From positions 62,001 through 126,000 of the forward strand of contig JAHCID010000006.1 of assembly GCA_026129405.1 (NCBI GenBank): a DNA stretch of 64,000 bases. Direction: 5' to 3'. Source of the stretch: a bacterium (lineage in GTDB: Bacteria > Desulfobacterota > Binatia > DP-6). The notes below the pieces were generated by a model. It did no database searches. It was given only the letters and a program-made list of their open reading frames with translations, and was not told where the DNA came from. The position numbers and the translations under genes were made by a program. Positions 1 to 12,214 of the stretch are shown in pieces. Every line of letters begins with the position of its first letter. Position 1 is the stretch's first letter.

Positions 1-659
<659 letters not shown>

Positions 660-684
660 CGCGCGCGTCGGCCGTTGCCTGGAC

Positions 685-2148
685 TCACACCTCGCGGCCG
701 AAGAGGAGATCCAGCAGCGTCCGGTGCTCCGGCGTCACGAAGACGCAGACGTGGTCCCCTGCCCGCAGCTCGGTGTCGCCGCGCGGCGCGATCACCCGAT
801 CCCCACGCAGCACGAGCACGAGCACGCACGCCTCCGGGATCGGCAGGTCGCGGACCGGCGCCCCCGCCACCGCCGACGCGGCATCGACGTGGAACCAGAC
901 GAACTCGCCGCGGTAGTCCCGGTGCGAGACCAGCTCGACCGTCGCCGTGGGCGATTCCGGGCCGCCCATCGTGAGCCCGAGCCGACGGGCGACGAGCGAC
1001 ACGGTGGCCCCCGGAATCAGGCTCGATACCAGCACGATGAAGAAGACGAGGTGGAATATCTCCTCGCCGCGGTGCGCGCCGCCCAGCACCGGATAGATCG
1101 CGAGCACGATCGGCACTGCGCCGCGCAGCCCGACCCAGGCGATGAACCCCCGCTCCCGCCACGGCGTGGGAAACGGCGCCAGCGACACGAGCACGGCGAG
1201 CGGCCGGGCGACGAACGCGAGCGTCAGCCCGAGGATCAGCCCCTCGTCGGCCAACGGCCAGAGCCGCGACGGCGAGACGAGGAGCCCGAGCAGCAGGAAC
1301 ATCGAGAGCTGCGCGAGCCAGGCGAGCCCGTCGTGGACGCGGCGCACCCCCGCACGGTACGGCAGCGGCCCCGCGCCGATGACGATGGCCGCGACGTACA
1401 CCGCGAGGAAGCCGCTGCCGTCGACCAGCGTCGTCGCGCCGTACGCGAGGAACGCCAGCCCCACCGTCACGACCGGATAGAGCCCCGCGGCCGGCAGCGT
1501 CGCGCCCGGCAGGATCAGACGCCCGAGGCCGCCGAACAGGAGGCCGCCGACGACGCCGACCACGAACTCCTGGAGCACGAACAGCACGGTGTCGACGCCG
1601 AGCTGCGCCTCCCCGAGCACGACCCGCGCCGCCACCGTCGTCAGCACGACCGCCATCGGATCGTTGAGGCCCGACTCGACCTCGACCGTGGCGTTCGTGC
1701 GCTCCTCGAGACGCACGCCGCTTCCCCGCAGGACGGAGAAGACCGCGGCCGCATCGGTCGACGACACCACGGCACCCACCAGCACCGCGAGCGGCACCGG
1801 CAGGCCGACGAGGATCCCGGCCCCGGCCACCACCGCCGCCGTGATCACCACGCCGAGCGTGGCGAGCGAAACGGCGCGGGCCACCACGCCCCGCAACACC
1901 GCGAGCGGCGTATTGAGACCGCCGTCGAAGAGAATCAGCACGAGCGCGATCGAGCCGATGCGAAAGGCGAAGGCGTAGTCGTCGAACGGAATGCCGCCGA
2001 GCCCGTCGGAGCCGGCGATCATGCCGAGGACGATGAACAGCACGAGCGCCGGCACGCCGAGGCGCTGCGACACCGGGCTCACGAGCGTCGCGACGAGCAG
2101 CAACGTTCCCGTCGCCGCGAGCACGAGGGCGGTCGGATCGTGCCCCAC
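685..2148 (-). CDS. K+/H+ (or Na+/H+) antiporter, CPA1/NhaP2 type with C-terminal RCK_C domain
   Basis: 487 residues. About 12-13 hydrophobic segments form a cation:proton antiporter domain (roughly residues 8-400) in the inner membrane, followed by a soluble TrkA-C/RCK_C-like domain (about 405-487) that in NhaP2-type proteins senses ligand and gates transport. Transport-core motifs include the SSTDAAAVFSVLRG segment (about 129-142) and the VESGLNDPMAV segment with the acidic residues typical of CPA1 members. Expected role is K+ or Na+ extrusion and pH/osmotic balance; ion choice cannot be read from sequence. Start is GTG at 2148; no better ATG is near. It is divergent from marR (227-base intergenic) and convergent with cysE, so it is probably a single-gene transcript. 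NhaP2/CvrA is the closest named family. Confidence 0.9.
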   Translation of the reverse strand: MGHDPTALVLAATGTLLLVATLVSPVSQRLGVPALVLFIVLGMIAGSDGLGGIPFDDYAFAFRIGSIALVLILFDGGLNTPLAVLRGVVARAVSLATLGVVITAAVVAGAGILVGLPVPLAVLVGAVVSSTDAAAVFSVLRGSGVRLEERTNATVEVESGLNDPMAVVLTTVAARVVLGEAQLGVDTVLFVLQEFVVGVVGGLLFGGLGRLILPGATLPAAGLYPVVTVGLAFLAYGATTLVDGSGFLAVYVAAIVIGAGPLPYRAGVRRVHDGLAWLAQLSMFLLLGLLVSPSRLWPLADEGLILGLTLAFVARPLAVLVSLAPFPTPWRERGFIAWVGLRGAVPIVLAIYPVLGGAHRGEEIFHLVFFIVLVSSLIPGATVSLVARRLGLTMGGPESPTATVELVSHRDYRGEFVWFHVDAASAVAGAPVRDLPIPEACVLVLVLRGDRVIAPRGDTELRAGDHVCVFVTPEHRTLLDLLFGREV

Positions 2149-2336
2149 GCTCAGTGCGCCCTGGACGCGTGGCAGCGCCGCGACATGGTCGAGCGAACGG
2201 AACAGCGGCGGCGCATGGCGAACCGTGGCTAGCAGAGGGCCGGTACCGGAGCGAGGCGCACGGCCCGCCGGCGCCCACGTGCACGAGGGGTGTGGCGACC
2301 GTGCCTGCCCGGTCGCACCCGGCAGCGCCGGCGGCC

Positions 2337-2365
2337 TTGACTCCGATACTTAACCATAGTTAATC
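2337..2365 (+). promoter_or_regulatory. Putative marR promoter with overlapping palindromic operator
   Basis: TTGACT (2337-2342), a 17-base spacer and TTAATC (2360-2365) form a candidate sigma70 promoter; the -10 is weak. A perfect inverted repeat TTAAC-CATA-GTTAA (2350-2363) sits across the spacer and -10. It is one of the few AT-rich patches in this GC-rich region and matches the size and symmetry of MarR-family operators. The predicted transcript would begin only a few bases before the GTG at 2376. Binding by the adjacent regulator is inferred. Confidence 0.5.
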
Positions 2366-2375
2366 ATTTGCCAGC

Positions 2376-2825
2376 GTGAAGCCATCTCCAGACGCCGTGC
2401 ACGGAGCCATCGTCCAGCTCCAGCGCCTCGCCGAGCTCTTCCGGCGGCGCCGCGTGCAGCTGGCGCAGGCGGTCGGGCTCACCGAGGAGCAGTGGCGCGT
2501 GCTGGAGCAGATCGCGACCGAGCACTTCATGCCGTCGCTGTTCGCCCGCCGCCGCGAGACGTCGGCGGCGGCCGTGTCGCGCACGATCCGGCAGCTGCTC
2601 GACAAGAAGCTGGTGTCGGTGAGCGTGGCCCGCGACGACGGCCGCCAGCGCCGCTACGTGCCGACGGCGAAGGGCACGCGCACCCTCGACGGCCTGCGCG
2701 AGCGCCGGCGCGCCGCGATCGACGCCATCTGGATGGATCTCGATCCCGCCCAGCTCGACGCCTTCACCCGCTTCAGCGGCGAGCTGGCGACGCGCCTCGA
2801 GGCCTATGCCGCCGACGAGAAGTAG
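2376..2825 (+). CDS. MarR family winged-helix transcriptional regulator
   Basis: 149 residues, the usual size for this family of dimeric repressors. An N-terminal dimerisation helix is followed by the winged helix-turn-helix: EEQWRVLEQIA, then the recognition region RETSAAAVSRTIRQLLDKKLV (about residues 62-82) and the wing with DDGRQRRY (about 86-93). The C-terminal helices (SGELATRLEAYA) complete the dimer interface. Ligand is unknown. GTG at 2376 is the only plausible start; there is no Shine-Dalgarno and the predicted transcription start is only a few bases away, so the mRNA may be leaderless. It lies between the divergent antiporter and leuCD. A palindrome in its promoter suggests autoregulation and possibly control of the antiporter; a link to leuC is not evident. 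Confidence 0.88.
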   Translation: MKPSPDAVHGAIVQLQRLAELFRRRRVQLAQAVGLTEEQWRVLEQIATEHFMPSLFARRRETSAAAVSRTIRQLLDKKLVSVSVARDDGRQRRYVPTAKGTRTLDGLRERRRAAIDAIWMDLDPAQLDAFTRFSGELATRLEAYAADEK

Positions 2826-2891
2826 CCGACGCGACGTGACCGCAGAGCCGTCACCGACCACGCCGACACGCGAGAGACCGGAGGAGGTCCG

Positions 2892-4319
2892 ATGGGACAG
2901 ACGCTGTACGACAAGGTGTTCGAACGCCACACGGTGCGCCGGCTGCCGTCCGGGCAGTACCAGGTGCTGATGGGCCTCCACCTCATCCACGAGGTGACGT
3001 CGCCGCAGGCCTTCTCGATGCTCCGCCAGCGGGGCCTTTCCGTCCTCCACCCCGAGCGCACGTTCGCGACCGTCGACCACATCGTCCCGACGCACCGCCA
3101 GACGCGCCCGCTCGCCGACGCGCTCGCCGAGGAGATGCTGGTCGAGCTGGAGAAGAACGTCGCCGAGCACGGCATCCGCTTCTTCGCGCCCACGGGCGGC
3201 GAGCAGGGGATCGTGCACGTCATCGGCCCCGAGCAGGGCCTCACCCAGCCGGGCATGACGATCTGCTGCGGCGACTCGCACACCTCGACGCACGGGGCCT
3301 TCGGCGCCATCGCCTTCGGCATCGGCACGTCGCAGGTGCGCGACGTGCTGGCGACGCAGTGTCTCGCGCTCGACCGCCTGAAGGTGCGCCGTATCGAGGT
3401 GACGGGTCGCCTGCGCCCCGGCGTCTACGCCAAGGACGTGGCCCTCGCGATCATCGCCGAGCTCGGCGTGCAGGGCGGCGTCGGTTACGCCTACGAGTAC
3501 GCCGGCGAGGTCTTCGACCGCTTCTCCATGGAGGAGCGCATGACCGTCTGCAACATGTCGATCGAGGGCGGCGCGCGCTGCGGCTACGTGAATCCCGACC
3601 AGACGACCTACGCCTATCTCCAGGGACGCCCCTACGCGCCGAAGGGCTCCGCCTGGGATCGCGCCGTGGCGTGGTGGGACTCCATGCGCTCGGACGCCGA
3701 CGCGCACTACGACGACGTCGTCACGCTGCGCGGCGAGGACATCGAGCCCGTCGTCACCTGGGGCATCACCCCCGCGCAGTCGACGCCGATCGGCGCGCCC
3801 CTGCCCCGGCCGGAGCAGTTCGAGGCCGAGGAGCGGGCGCTCATCGACGAGGCCTACCAGTACATGCAGCTGCGACCGGGCGCGCCGATCCTCGGCACGA
3901 AGATCGACGTCGCGTTCATCGGCTCGTGCACGAACGGCCGCGTCTCCGACTTCGAGGAGGTGGTGCGCCACATCCAGGGTCGCGGTCTGAAGGTCGCCCC
4001 GCACGTGAAGGCGCTGATCGTCCCGGGCTCGCAGGCGGTCCGCAACGAGCTCGTCCGCCGCGGCTACGACGACGTCTTCCGCGAGGCCGGCTTCGAGTTT
4101 CGCGAGGCCGGCTGCTCGATGTGCCTCGCGATGAACCCCGACAAGCTCGAGGGCGCGCAGCTCTGCGCCTCTTCGTCGAACCGCAACTTCAAGGGCCGCC
4201 AGGGCTCGCCCACCGGCCGCACGCTCCTGATGTCGCCGGTCATGGTCGCCGCGGCGGCGATCGCGGGCGAGGTCGCGGACGCCCGTCAGGTGTTCCACAT
4301 CCCGCAGGAGGCCCGCTGA
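2892..4319 (+). CDS. leuC: 3-isopropylmalate dehydratase large subunit
   Basis: 475 residues, normal length. With LeuD it isomerises 2-isopropylmalate to 3-isopropylmalate, the second leucine-specific step, using a [4Fe-4S] cluster in the cytoplasm. The three cluster cysteines are at about 346 (IGSCTNGR), 408 and 411 (AGCSMC). [15 protein letters not shown] (about residues 132-146) is the aconitase-family active-site loop. The ATG at 2892 follows a strong GGAGGAGG-type Shine-Dalgarno. Its stop is separated by one base from the leuD ATG, so the subunits are translationally coupled. leuA and leuB are 13-16 kb away on the other strand, so the leucine genes are split into two units. Confidence 0.97.
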   Translation: MGQTLYDKVFERHTVRRLPSGQYQVLMGLHLIHEVTSPQAFSMLRQRGLSVLHPERTFATVDHIVPTHRQTRPLADALAEEMLVELEKNVAEHGIRFFAPTGGEQGIVHVIGPEQGLTQPGMTICCGDSHTSTHGAFGAIAFGIGTSQVRDVLATQCLALDRLKVRRIEVTGRLRPGVYAKDVALAIIAELGVQGGVGYAYEYAGEVFDRFSMEERMTVCNMSIEGGARCGYVNPDQTTYAYLQGRPYAPKGSAWDRAVAWWDSMRSDADAHYDDVVTLRGEDIEPVVTWGITPAQSTPIGAPLPRPEQFEAEERALIDEAYQYMQLRPGAPILGTKIDVAFIGSCTNGRVSDFEEVVRHIQGRGLKVAPHVKALIVPGSQAVRNELVRRGYDDVFREAGFEFREAGCSMCLAMNPDKLEGAQLCASSSNRNFKGRQGSPTGRTLLMSPVMVAAAAIAGEVADARQVFHIPQEAR

Positions 4320-4320
4320 C

Positions 4321-4935
4321 ATGGACGATTCGAAGCGCACCGTCGTCATCGGCCCGGCCGTCCCGGTCCGCGGCCACGACATCGACACCGACCGCATCAT
4401 CCCCGCACGCTTCCTTCGCTGCGTCGTCTTCGACGGGCTCGGGGCGCACGCGTTCGAGGACGACCGCGCGCAGACGGCCGCGAAGGGCCAGCCGCATCCC
4501 TTCGACGACCCGCGTTTCGCGCGCGGCCGCATCCTCTTCGCCAACCGCAACTTCGGCTGCGGGTCGTCGCGCGAGCACGCCCCGCAGGCGATCATGCGCT
4601 GGGGCAAGGGCATCCAGGCGATCGTCGGCGAGTCGTTCGCCGAGATCTTCTTCGGCAACTGCCTGGCACTCGGCATCCCCTGCGCCGTCGCCGACGAAGC
4701 CGGCGTGCGCGCGCTCATGGCCCGCGCCGAGGCCGAACCGGCGGCCGAGTTCCGCCTCGACCTCGCGGCGGGGACGATCAGCACCGGCGACCTGGTCGTG
4801 CCGGTGACGATTCCCGAAGGCCCCCGCTCCCAGCTCCTGGCGGGAACCTGGGACTCGACCGGCGAGCTGCTCGCGGGGCGCGATGCGATCGCGCAGACCG
4901 CGGCGTCCCTGCCCTACTTCTCGACCTTCGCCTGA
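4321..4935 (+). CDS. leuD: 3-isopropylmalate dehydratase small subunit
   Basis: 204 residues, normal for the small (swivel-domain) subunit that completes the LeuCD active site. Recognised by DIDTDRIIPARFLR (about residues 20-33), which contacts substrate, and by the NFGCGSSREHAPQA motif (about 79-92) diagnostic of the LeuD/aconitase swivel domain. GESFAEIFFGNC (about 104-115) is also conserved. One base separates it from leuC and the pair form an operon. Downstream, 93 bases without an obvious terminator lead to the DUF4126 gene on the same strand, which might be cotranscribed. Confidence 0.97.
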   Translation: MDDSKRTVVIGPAVPVRGHDIDTDRIIPARFLRCVVFDGLGAHAFEDDRAQTAAKGQPHPFDDPRFARGRILFANRNFGCGSSREHAPQAIMRWGKGIQAIVGESFAEIFFGNCLALGIPCAVADEAGVRALMARAEAEPAAEFRLDLAAGTISTGDLVVPVTIPEGPRSQLLAGTWDSTGELLAGRDAIAQTAASLPYFSTFA

Positions 4936-5028
4936 CGTCCGCCGCGGCGCGGCCCGGGCCGTCCGTAGGCCCGGCCGCCGCCGTGGCCCCTGGCGGCCCG
5001 GGCCGCGGCACGCTAACCGGAACGGGTC

Positions 5029-5637
5029 GTGGAGACGATCCAGAGCCTCGGCCTCGTGCTCGGCACCGCCTTCGCCTCGGGGCTCAACATCTATGCGACC
5101 GTCGCCACGCTGGGGCTCCTGCACGAGTACGGCGTGGTGACGCTGCCGGCGCCGCTCCTGCCGCTCGCGCACCCCGCCGTGATCGTCCTCGCGACGGTGC
5201 TGTTCGCCGTCGAGTTCGTCGCCGACAAGCTGCCGATCGTCGACACGGCTTGGGACGTCGCCCACACGCTGATCCGCCCGCCCGCCGCCGCGCTGCTCGC
5301 GTTCGCAGCGGTGAGCACCGTGCCCGAGCCGTGGCCGCTCGTCGCCGCCCTGCTCGCCGGCGGCGTCGCGCTCACCGCCCACGGCGCCAAGGCGTCGACG
5401 CGCGCCGCGGTGAACGTCAGCCCCGAGCCGTTCACGAACTGGACGCTCAGCCTGGGCGAGGACGCCGCCGCCGTCGGCCTCACCTGGCTCGCGCTCGCGC
5501 ATCCGTTCCTCGCCGCCGGTCTCGTCGCCGTGCTGCTGGTCGGCGCGATCGTGCTGCTGGCGCTGCTCTTCCGCTTCCTGCGCGGCGCGCTCCGCGCCCT
5601 CGGCGGCCGCCGCACCGGACCGGCGCCGGCCGCCTGA
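5029..5637 (+). CDS. DUF4126 family integral membrane protein
   Basis: 202 residues with about five hydrophobic segments, predicted in the inner membrane. The N-terminal GTAFASGLNIYATVATLGLL and central AVEFVADKLPIVDTAWD (about residues 65-81) and HTLIRPPAAALLA blocks are the conserved core of DUF4126 proteins, whose function is unknown. The C-terminal tail is Arg/Ala/Pro-rich and probably cytoplasmic. Start is GTG at 5029; an ACGGGT sequence upstream is a poor Shine-Dalgarno. It may be the last gene of a leuC-leuD-DUF4126 transcript. It is convergent with the FkbH-like gene, only 8 bases separating the two stops. Confidence 0.85.
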   Translation: METIQSLGLVLGTAFASGLNIYATVATLGLLHEYGVVTLPAPLLPLAHPAVIVLATVLFAVEFVADKLPIVDTAWDVAHTLIRPPAAALLAFAAVSTVPEPWPLVAALLAGGVALTAHGAKASTRAAVNVSPEPFTNWTLSLGEDAAAVGLTWLALAHPFLAAGLVAVLLVGAIVLLALLFRFLRGALRALGGRRTGPAPAA

Positions 5638-5645
5638 CCCTCGCG

Positions 5646-7544
5646 TCAGCTCGCGAGGGACGCGGGATCGTCGCGCCGGATGCGGATCGGCGGCGGCGTG
5701 CGAGGGGGACGTGCGCCCAGGTCGAGCGTATAGGCGCCCTCGCCCGCCGGCGTGAAGCCGTGGTCGTCCCAGAAGCGCGCGACGAGCGCGTTCTTCGGCG
5801 TCGGCACGAAGGCGGCGCGCACCGTGCGCACTCCCCGGCGCGCCAGCTCGTCGAGGAGATGGCCCAGGAACGCGGTCTCCGCGCCGCGGCCGATCACGCG
5901 ACAGGACATGAGCAGGGTGTCGACGTCGGCCGTGTCGCCGTCCACCTGCAGCATGGTGACGCCGACGAGGCCGCTGTCGCCGAACGCGTCGGCGAGCGAG
6001 AAGTGGGCGACGATCCAGGCCGGGTCGCCCATGCGCGCGCGGATGTCGGCCTCGGTGTAGCGGCGGGTGGTGACGTTGAACTGGTTCGTCTTCTGCGTCA
6101 GCTGCGCGATGCGCGGCGCGTGCCGCGGGTCGTCGAGGCCGACGGTCATCACCATGTCGAGGCTCTGGAGGTACTCCTCCAGGTTGCCCACCGCGGCCTG
6201 CCGCTCCTTGCGCTCGCGCTCCTGCGCGTACATCGCCGTGCGGGCACGGTCCTCGGCGGTGAGCCCGAGGATCTCCAGCTGCGGCAGATCCTCCAGGATC
6301 TCCGCCACGAGGAGCGCATCGTGCGGCGTCTGCACGACGGTCACCTGCGGCAGCTCGGCCTCGACGTGGCCGCACTCGTGATCGCTGTCGTCGACGAAGA
6401 CGAACGCCTCGAGCCCGAGATTGAGCTCCCGGGCGAGCTCGCGCAGGTTCTGCGGCTTCGGCTGCCAGTTCACACGCACGGCGGCGAAGTGCTCGGGCCG
6501 CAGCACCTGGTGCGGGTGCCCGGTCAGGATCTCCTGCACGTCGTCGGGATTGTTCTTCGAGTTGAGGACGAGGAGGAAGCCGCGCTGCTGATAGGCGAGC
6601 AGGCGACGCTGGAACGCGACGAAGCCCGAGCCGGGGTAGTCGGGACCGAGCTTGATGCCGTCCGGGCCGTCCTCGCCCACGATCCCGCCCCAGAGCGTGT
6701 TGTCGGCGTCGAGCGCGATCACCTTGGCCTTCGGCTGCTTCAGGAGGACGCCGTAGGCGAGCAGGCGCCGCACCAGCGACTGCGCGCCGGCGACCGAGAA
6801 CGGGAAGCGCGCCATGTGCCACATGCGCGCCTCGAACGCGCCACGCCGGCCGAGCTGATCCACGAGCGCGTCGAGGTCACAGAGGTAGACCGACGGCAGC
6901 GCGGCGGCGACACGCTCGGCGAGCCGCGCCTTCAGGGCGCCGCGGAACGCGGCCTCGGAGTCCGCCGCCATGGCGTCGAACGCGCCCAGCTCCGGCCCCG
7001 CGAAGGGCGGCAGCAGCGTCACCACGACGAGGCCCGGCACGAGACCCCGCACGGCGGCGAGGAGCTGCTCGACGCGCGCGACGGCGTCGTCGACGAGGCG
7101 GGCGCGCTGCGCCCCGTTCCCCGCCATCACCGGTCCCGCGAGCCGCGGGTCGACGTCCTCCCAGCGCAGGAGCAGGCAGGTGACGTCGGGCTCGTGGGCG
7201 GCGAGCCCGGAGCCCGGCTGACACTCCTGCAGGAGCGCGCCGTACGGGGCGTCGTAGAGCGCGAGGTCGAAGCCCTGGAGCAGCGCCTCGAAGCGCCAGT
7301 ACGGCGCCAGCGGCTCGCTCGCATAGGTGCGCAGGACGGCGACCCGCAGCGGCTGCCGCGGCTCGTCCAGCGCCGCCAGGCGGGCGGCGAGGCGCTGGAC
7401 GTCGGCCATGCCGAGATCGTCGCGGCGCGGGCGCAGCGCCCGCAGCATCGCTCGGCGCGACGGAGCTCCGAGGGCGGCGGCGAGCCGGTCGCGCCCGCGG
7501 GGGGGCGCGGCGGGCCGGGTCGGTGCGGATTCGGACGGCGGCAT
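5646..7544 (-). CDS. FkbH-like HAD-superfamily (subfamily IIIC) acyl-activating protein
   Basis: 632 residues. An N-terminal variable domain (1-270; SGNH-hydrolase-like region in the family) is followed by a HAD phosphatase domain with the catalytic DADNT box at residues 279-283, then VDDSDHE near residue 370, and a C-terminal GNAT-like domain (about 470-620). In polyketide pathways FkbH takes 1,3-bisphosphoglycerate, dephosphorylates it and loads glyceryl on an acyl carrier protein. Here no carrier protein, polyketide synthase or methyltransferase is adjacent, so the acceptor and product are unknown; a role in surface polysaccharide or lipid modification is possible. ATG at 7544 is chosen because the in-frame sequence further upstream has no family resemblance. 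It lies 83 bases after the hybrid kinase gene on the same strand and may be cotranscribed with it. Confidence 0.85.
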   Translation of the reverse strand: MPPSESAPTRPAAPPRGRDRLAAALGAPSRRAMLRALRPRRDDLGMADVQRLAARLAALDEPRQPLRVAVLRTYASEPLAPYWRFEALLQGFDLALYDAPYGALLQECQPGSGLAAHEPDVTCLLLRWEDVDPRLAGPVMAGNGAQRARLVDDAVARVEQLLAAVRGLVPGLVVVTLLPPFAGPELGAFDAMAADSEAAFRGALKARLAERVAAALPSVYLCDLDALVDQLGRRGAFEARMWHMARFPFSVAGAQSLVRRLLAYGVLLKQPKAKVIALDADNTLWGGIVGEDGPDGIKLGPDYPGSGFVAFQRRLLAYQQRGFLLVLNSKNNPDDVQEILTGHPHQVLRPEHFAAVRVNWQPKPQNLRELARELNLGLEAFVFVDDSDHECGHVEAELPQVTVVQTPHDALLVAEILEDLPQLEILGLTAEDRARTAMYAQERERKERQAAVGNLEEYLQSLDMVMTVGLDDPRHAPRIAQLTQKTNQFNVTTRRYTEADIRARMGDPAWIVAHFSLADAFGDSGLVGVTMLQVDGDTADVDTLLMSCRVIGRGAETAFLGHLLDELARRGVRTVRAAFVPTPKNALVARFWDDHGFTPAGEGAYTLDLGARPPRTPPPIRIRRDDPASLAS

Positions 7545-7627
7545 GGACTCGGCGCCGGGCGCGGCGATTCCTCTGGAGTTACCGTGAAGACCGGCGGAGT
7601 CGCAAGCACGCGCCGGCGCGACGGGCG

Positions 7628-10549
<2,922 letters not shown>

Positions 10550-11081
10550 ACGGTCCGGTTGGCCTCGCGCCTTTTGCAAGGCGCATGCCCCTGTCGTGCG
10601 CGAGCCGCACGCACTCATCCCGGGGCGAACCGGCGCAAAGCCGGCATTTCCGTGGCGGAGGAGACGAGGTGGTACCACACGCGGCGGTGTCGACCGCGGC
10701 GCCCACTCTTCCAGCTAGCAAGACCACGGCACTCACCCATGGATGAGCGGGCGCATCGGCAGCATCGCAGGGCGACCGCGCAGCGGGCCATGCTCTCGCC
10801 GCAGGCGGCGGCGCCACGCCCGGCCCGGCCCGATGCGGATCGTTCGACCCCCACATGCCGCGCCTCGAAGCGCGCAGGCACGGCGATCCCTGTGCCGCCG
10901 TGACGCACCCCGCCCCCCATGCGGCGCGAGCGCGTCGCCCTCGTGGGCCGTCAGTAGCCCGTTACGGCCCAGGTACCGAGCACGGTCACGAGTCCGGGGT
11001 TCTCGGGCACCGCGAAGACGACCCCGCCTCAACCGAAGCAGCACAGGACGGCGAACTCTTCCACGCCCGCGAGAAGTGGAG
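10550..11081 (-). other. Gene-free stretch upstream of the hybrid kinase, with stem-loops
   Basis: No convincing coding sequence in either strand. The kinase-proximal part contains several inverted repeats. The best is GCGCCTT-TTGC-AAGGCGC at 10567-10584 (7-bp stem, 4-base loop); others are a GTGCG/CGCAC pair near 10596-10614 and an ACCGGC/GCCGGC pair near 10629-10646. These could shape the 5' leader of the kinase mRNA, but none is followed by a T-tract and they do not match a riboswitch class that I recognise. Nothing recognisable was found between about 10750 and the tRNA gene. Confidence 0.4.
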
Positions 11082-11154
<73 letters not shown>

Positions 11155-11197
11155 ACAGATCGATGGGATGGATACGGGCGGTGGTGCGAGGACCGCC

Positions 11198-11226
11198 GAT
11201 ATAGCCGCCCTCTCCCAGACGGTCAA
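11198..11226 (-). promoter_or_regulatory. Sigma70-type promoter of tRNA-Ala
   Basis: On the minus strand TTGACC (11226-11221), a 17-base spacer and TATATC (11203-11198) match the bacterial consensus well. Transcription would start near 11191, about 37 bases before the mature tRNA. It lies in the 86-base gap after the M23 peptidase gene. Confidence 0.7.
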
Positions 11227-11240
11227 CGCGGACGCGGGTT

Positions 11241-12161
11241 TCAGCCTCCCGCCATGAAGAGCGCCGGCGCCAGGCGGTCGTGCTGGGCGCGGCTGGCCGA
11301 CTGGAGATAGCAGGCGGGGTCGATCGGCTCGCCGCCGACGCGAACCTCGTAGTGCAGGTGCGGGCCCGACGAGCGGCCGCTCGTGCCGACGGCGCCGATG
11401 ACGTCGCCGCGGCGGATACGACGGCCCTCGGTCGCATAGATCGCGGAGAGATGGGCGTAGAGCGTCTTCACGTCGTTGCCGTGATCGACGACCACCATGC
11501 TTCCGTAGCCGCTCATGGCGCCGCTGAAGACGACCTGTCCGCCGGCGGACGCGGTCACCGGCGTGCCGTAGCGGGCCCGGATGTCGACGCCGCGGTGGAA
11601 GCCCGCGCCGTGGCTCACGGCACGGGTCCCGAAGCTCGACGAGACCTCGCCCCGCACGGGCCAACGCGTCGGCAGGCCGTCGCCCTGCACACGCGCATTC
11701 TTGAGGAGCGCCGACAGGAGGCTCACCGACTCGCTCAGCGCGGCGGACTGCGACTCCACCACCGCGAGCTGCTCGAAGGCCCGGCCGCCCTCCTCGGTCC
11801 ACAGCGGGCCGCCGGGCACGAGCCCCGTCAGGACCTTCAGCGGCGACTGCTCGGGCTCGCGACTCTCCTCGAGGTGGGCCGCCCGGCGAAGCTGGGCCGC
11901 GCGCTCACGCGCACCGCCGACCAGCTTCGCCACGCGGTCCACCTGCCCCGACAGCTGCACGATCTCCTGCTGCTGGCGTCGCACCAGCGTCCGCTTCTCG
12001 GCCAGCCGCGCGCGGATCTGTGCGAGCTCCTCTTCGGTTGCCTTGCGGGCGCTCCACGCGCCGTGGAGCGCCACGGCGGCCGCGATCGCGACCAGCGCCG
12101 TCGCCGCCGGCCAGGCCGCGCTGCGGGCCCCGGCCAGCAGGGTGAGACGTCCTGCGAGCAT
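11241..12161 (-). CDS. M23 family metallopeptidase (peptidoglycan DD-endopeptidase-like) with coiled coil
   Basis: 306 residues. One membrane-anchoring helix (about 15-35) is followed by a periplasmic coiled coil (about 40-100) rich in Glu/Arg/Gln and a C-terminal LytM/peptidase_M23 domain (about 175-285). The zinc ligands are visible: His189 and Asp193 in FHRGVDI, and His268/His270 in GPHLHYE. Members cleave or regulate cleavage of peptidoglycan cross-links; with all ligands kept this one should be catalytic. AGGAGG lies 7 bases before the ATG. It is 53 bases downstream of recN on the same strand and may share its transcript. A plus-strand companion for cell division was not seen, so its process (growth, division or shape) is undetermined. 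Confidence 0.9.
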   Translation of the reverse strand: MLAGRLTLLAGARSAAWPAATALVAIAAAVALHGAWSARKATEEELAQIRARLAEKRTLVRRQQQEIVQLSGQVDRVAKLVGGARERAAQLRRAAHLEESREPEQSPLKVLTGLVPGGPLWTEEGGRAFEQLAVVESQSAALSESVSLLSALLKNARVQGDGLPTRWPVRGEVSSSFGTRAVSHGAGFHRGVDIRARYGTPVTASAGGQVVFSGAMSGYGSMVVVDHGNDVKTLYAHLSAIYATEGRRIRRGDVIGAVGTSGRSSGPHLHYEVRVGGEPIDPACYLQSASRAQHDRLAPALFMAGG

Positions 12162-12214
12162 CGGTCCTCCTTCTCGGTCGGGTCGGGTCGGCTACCGCGA
12201 AGGGCCCACCCCGG

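Noticed and set aside
10550..10740. c-di-GMP (GEMM) or other riboswitch upstream of the hybrid kinase
   Set aside because: Stem-loops are present but the conserved GEMM core sequences are not; no class could be matched by eye.
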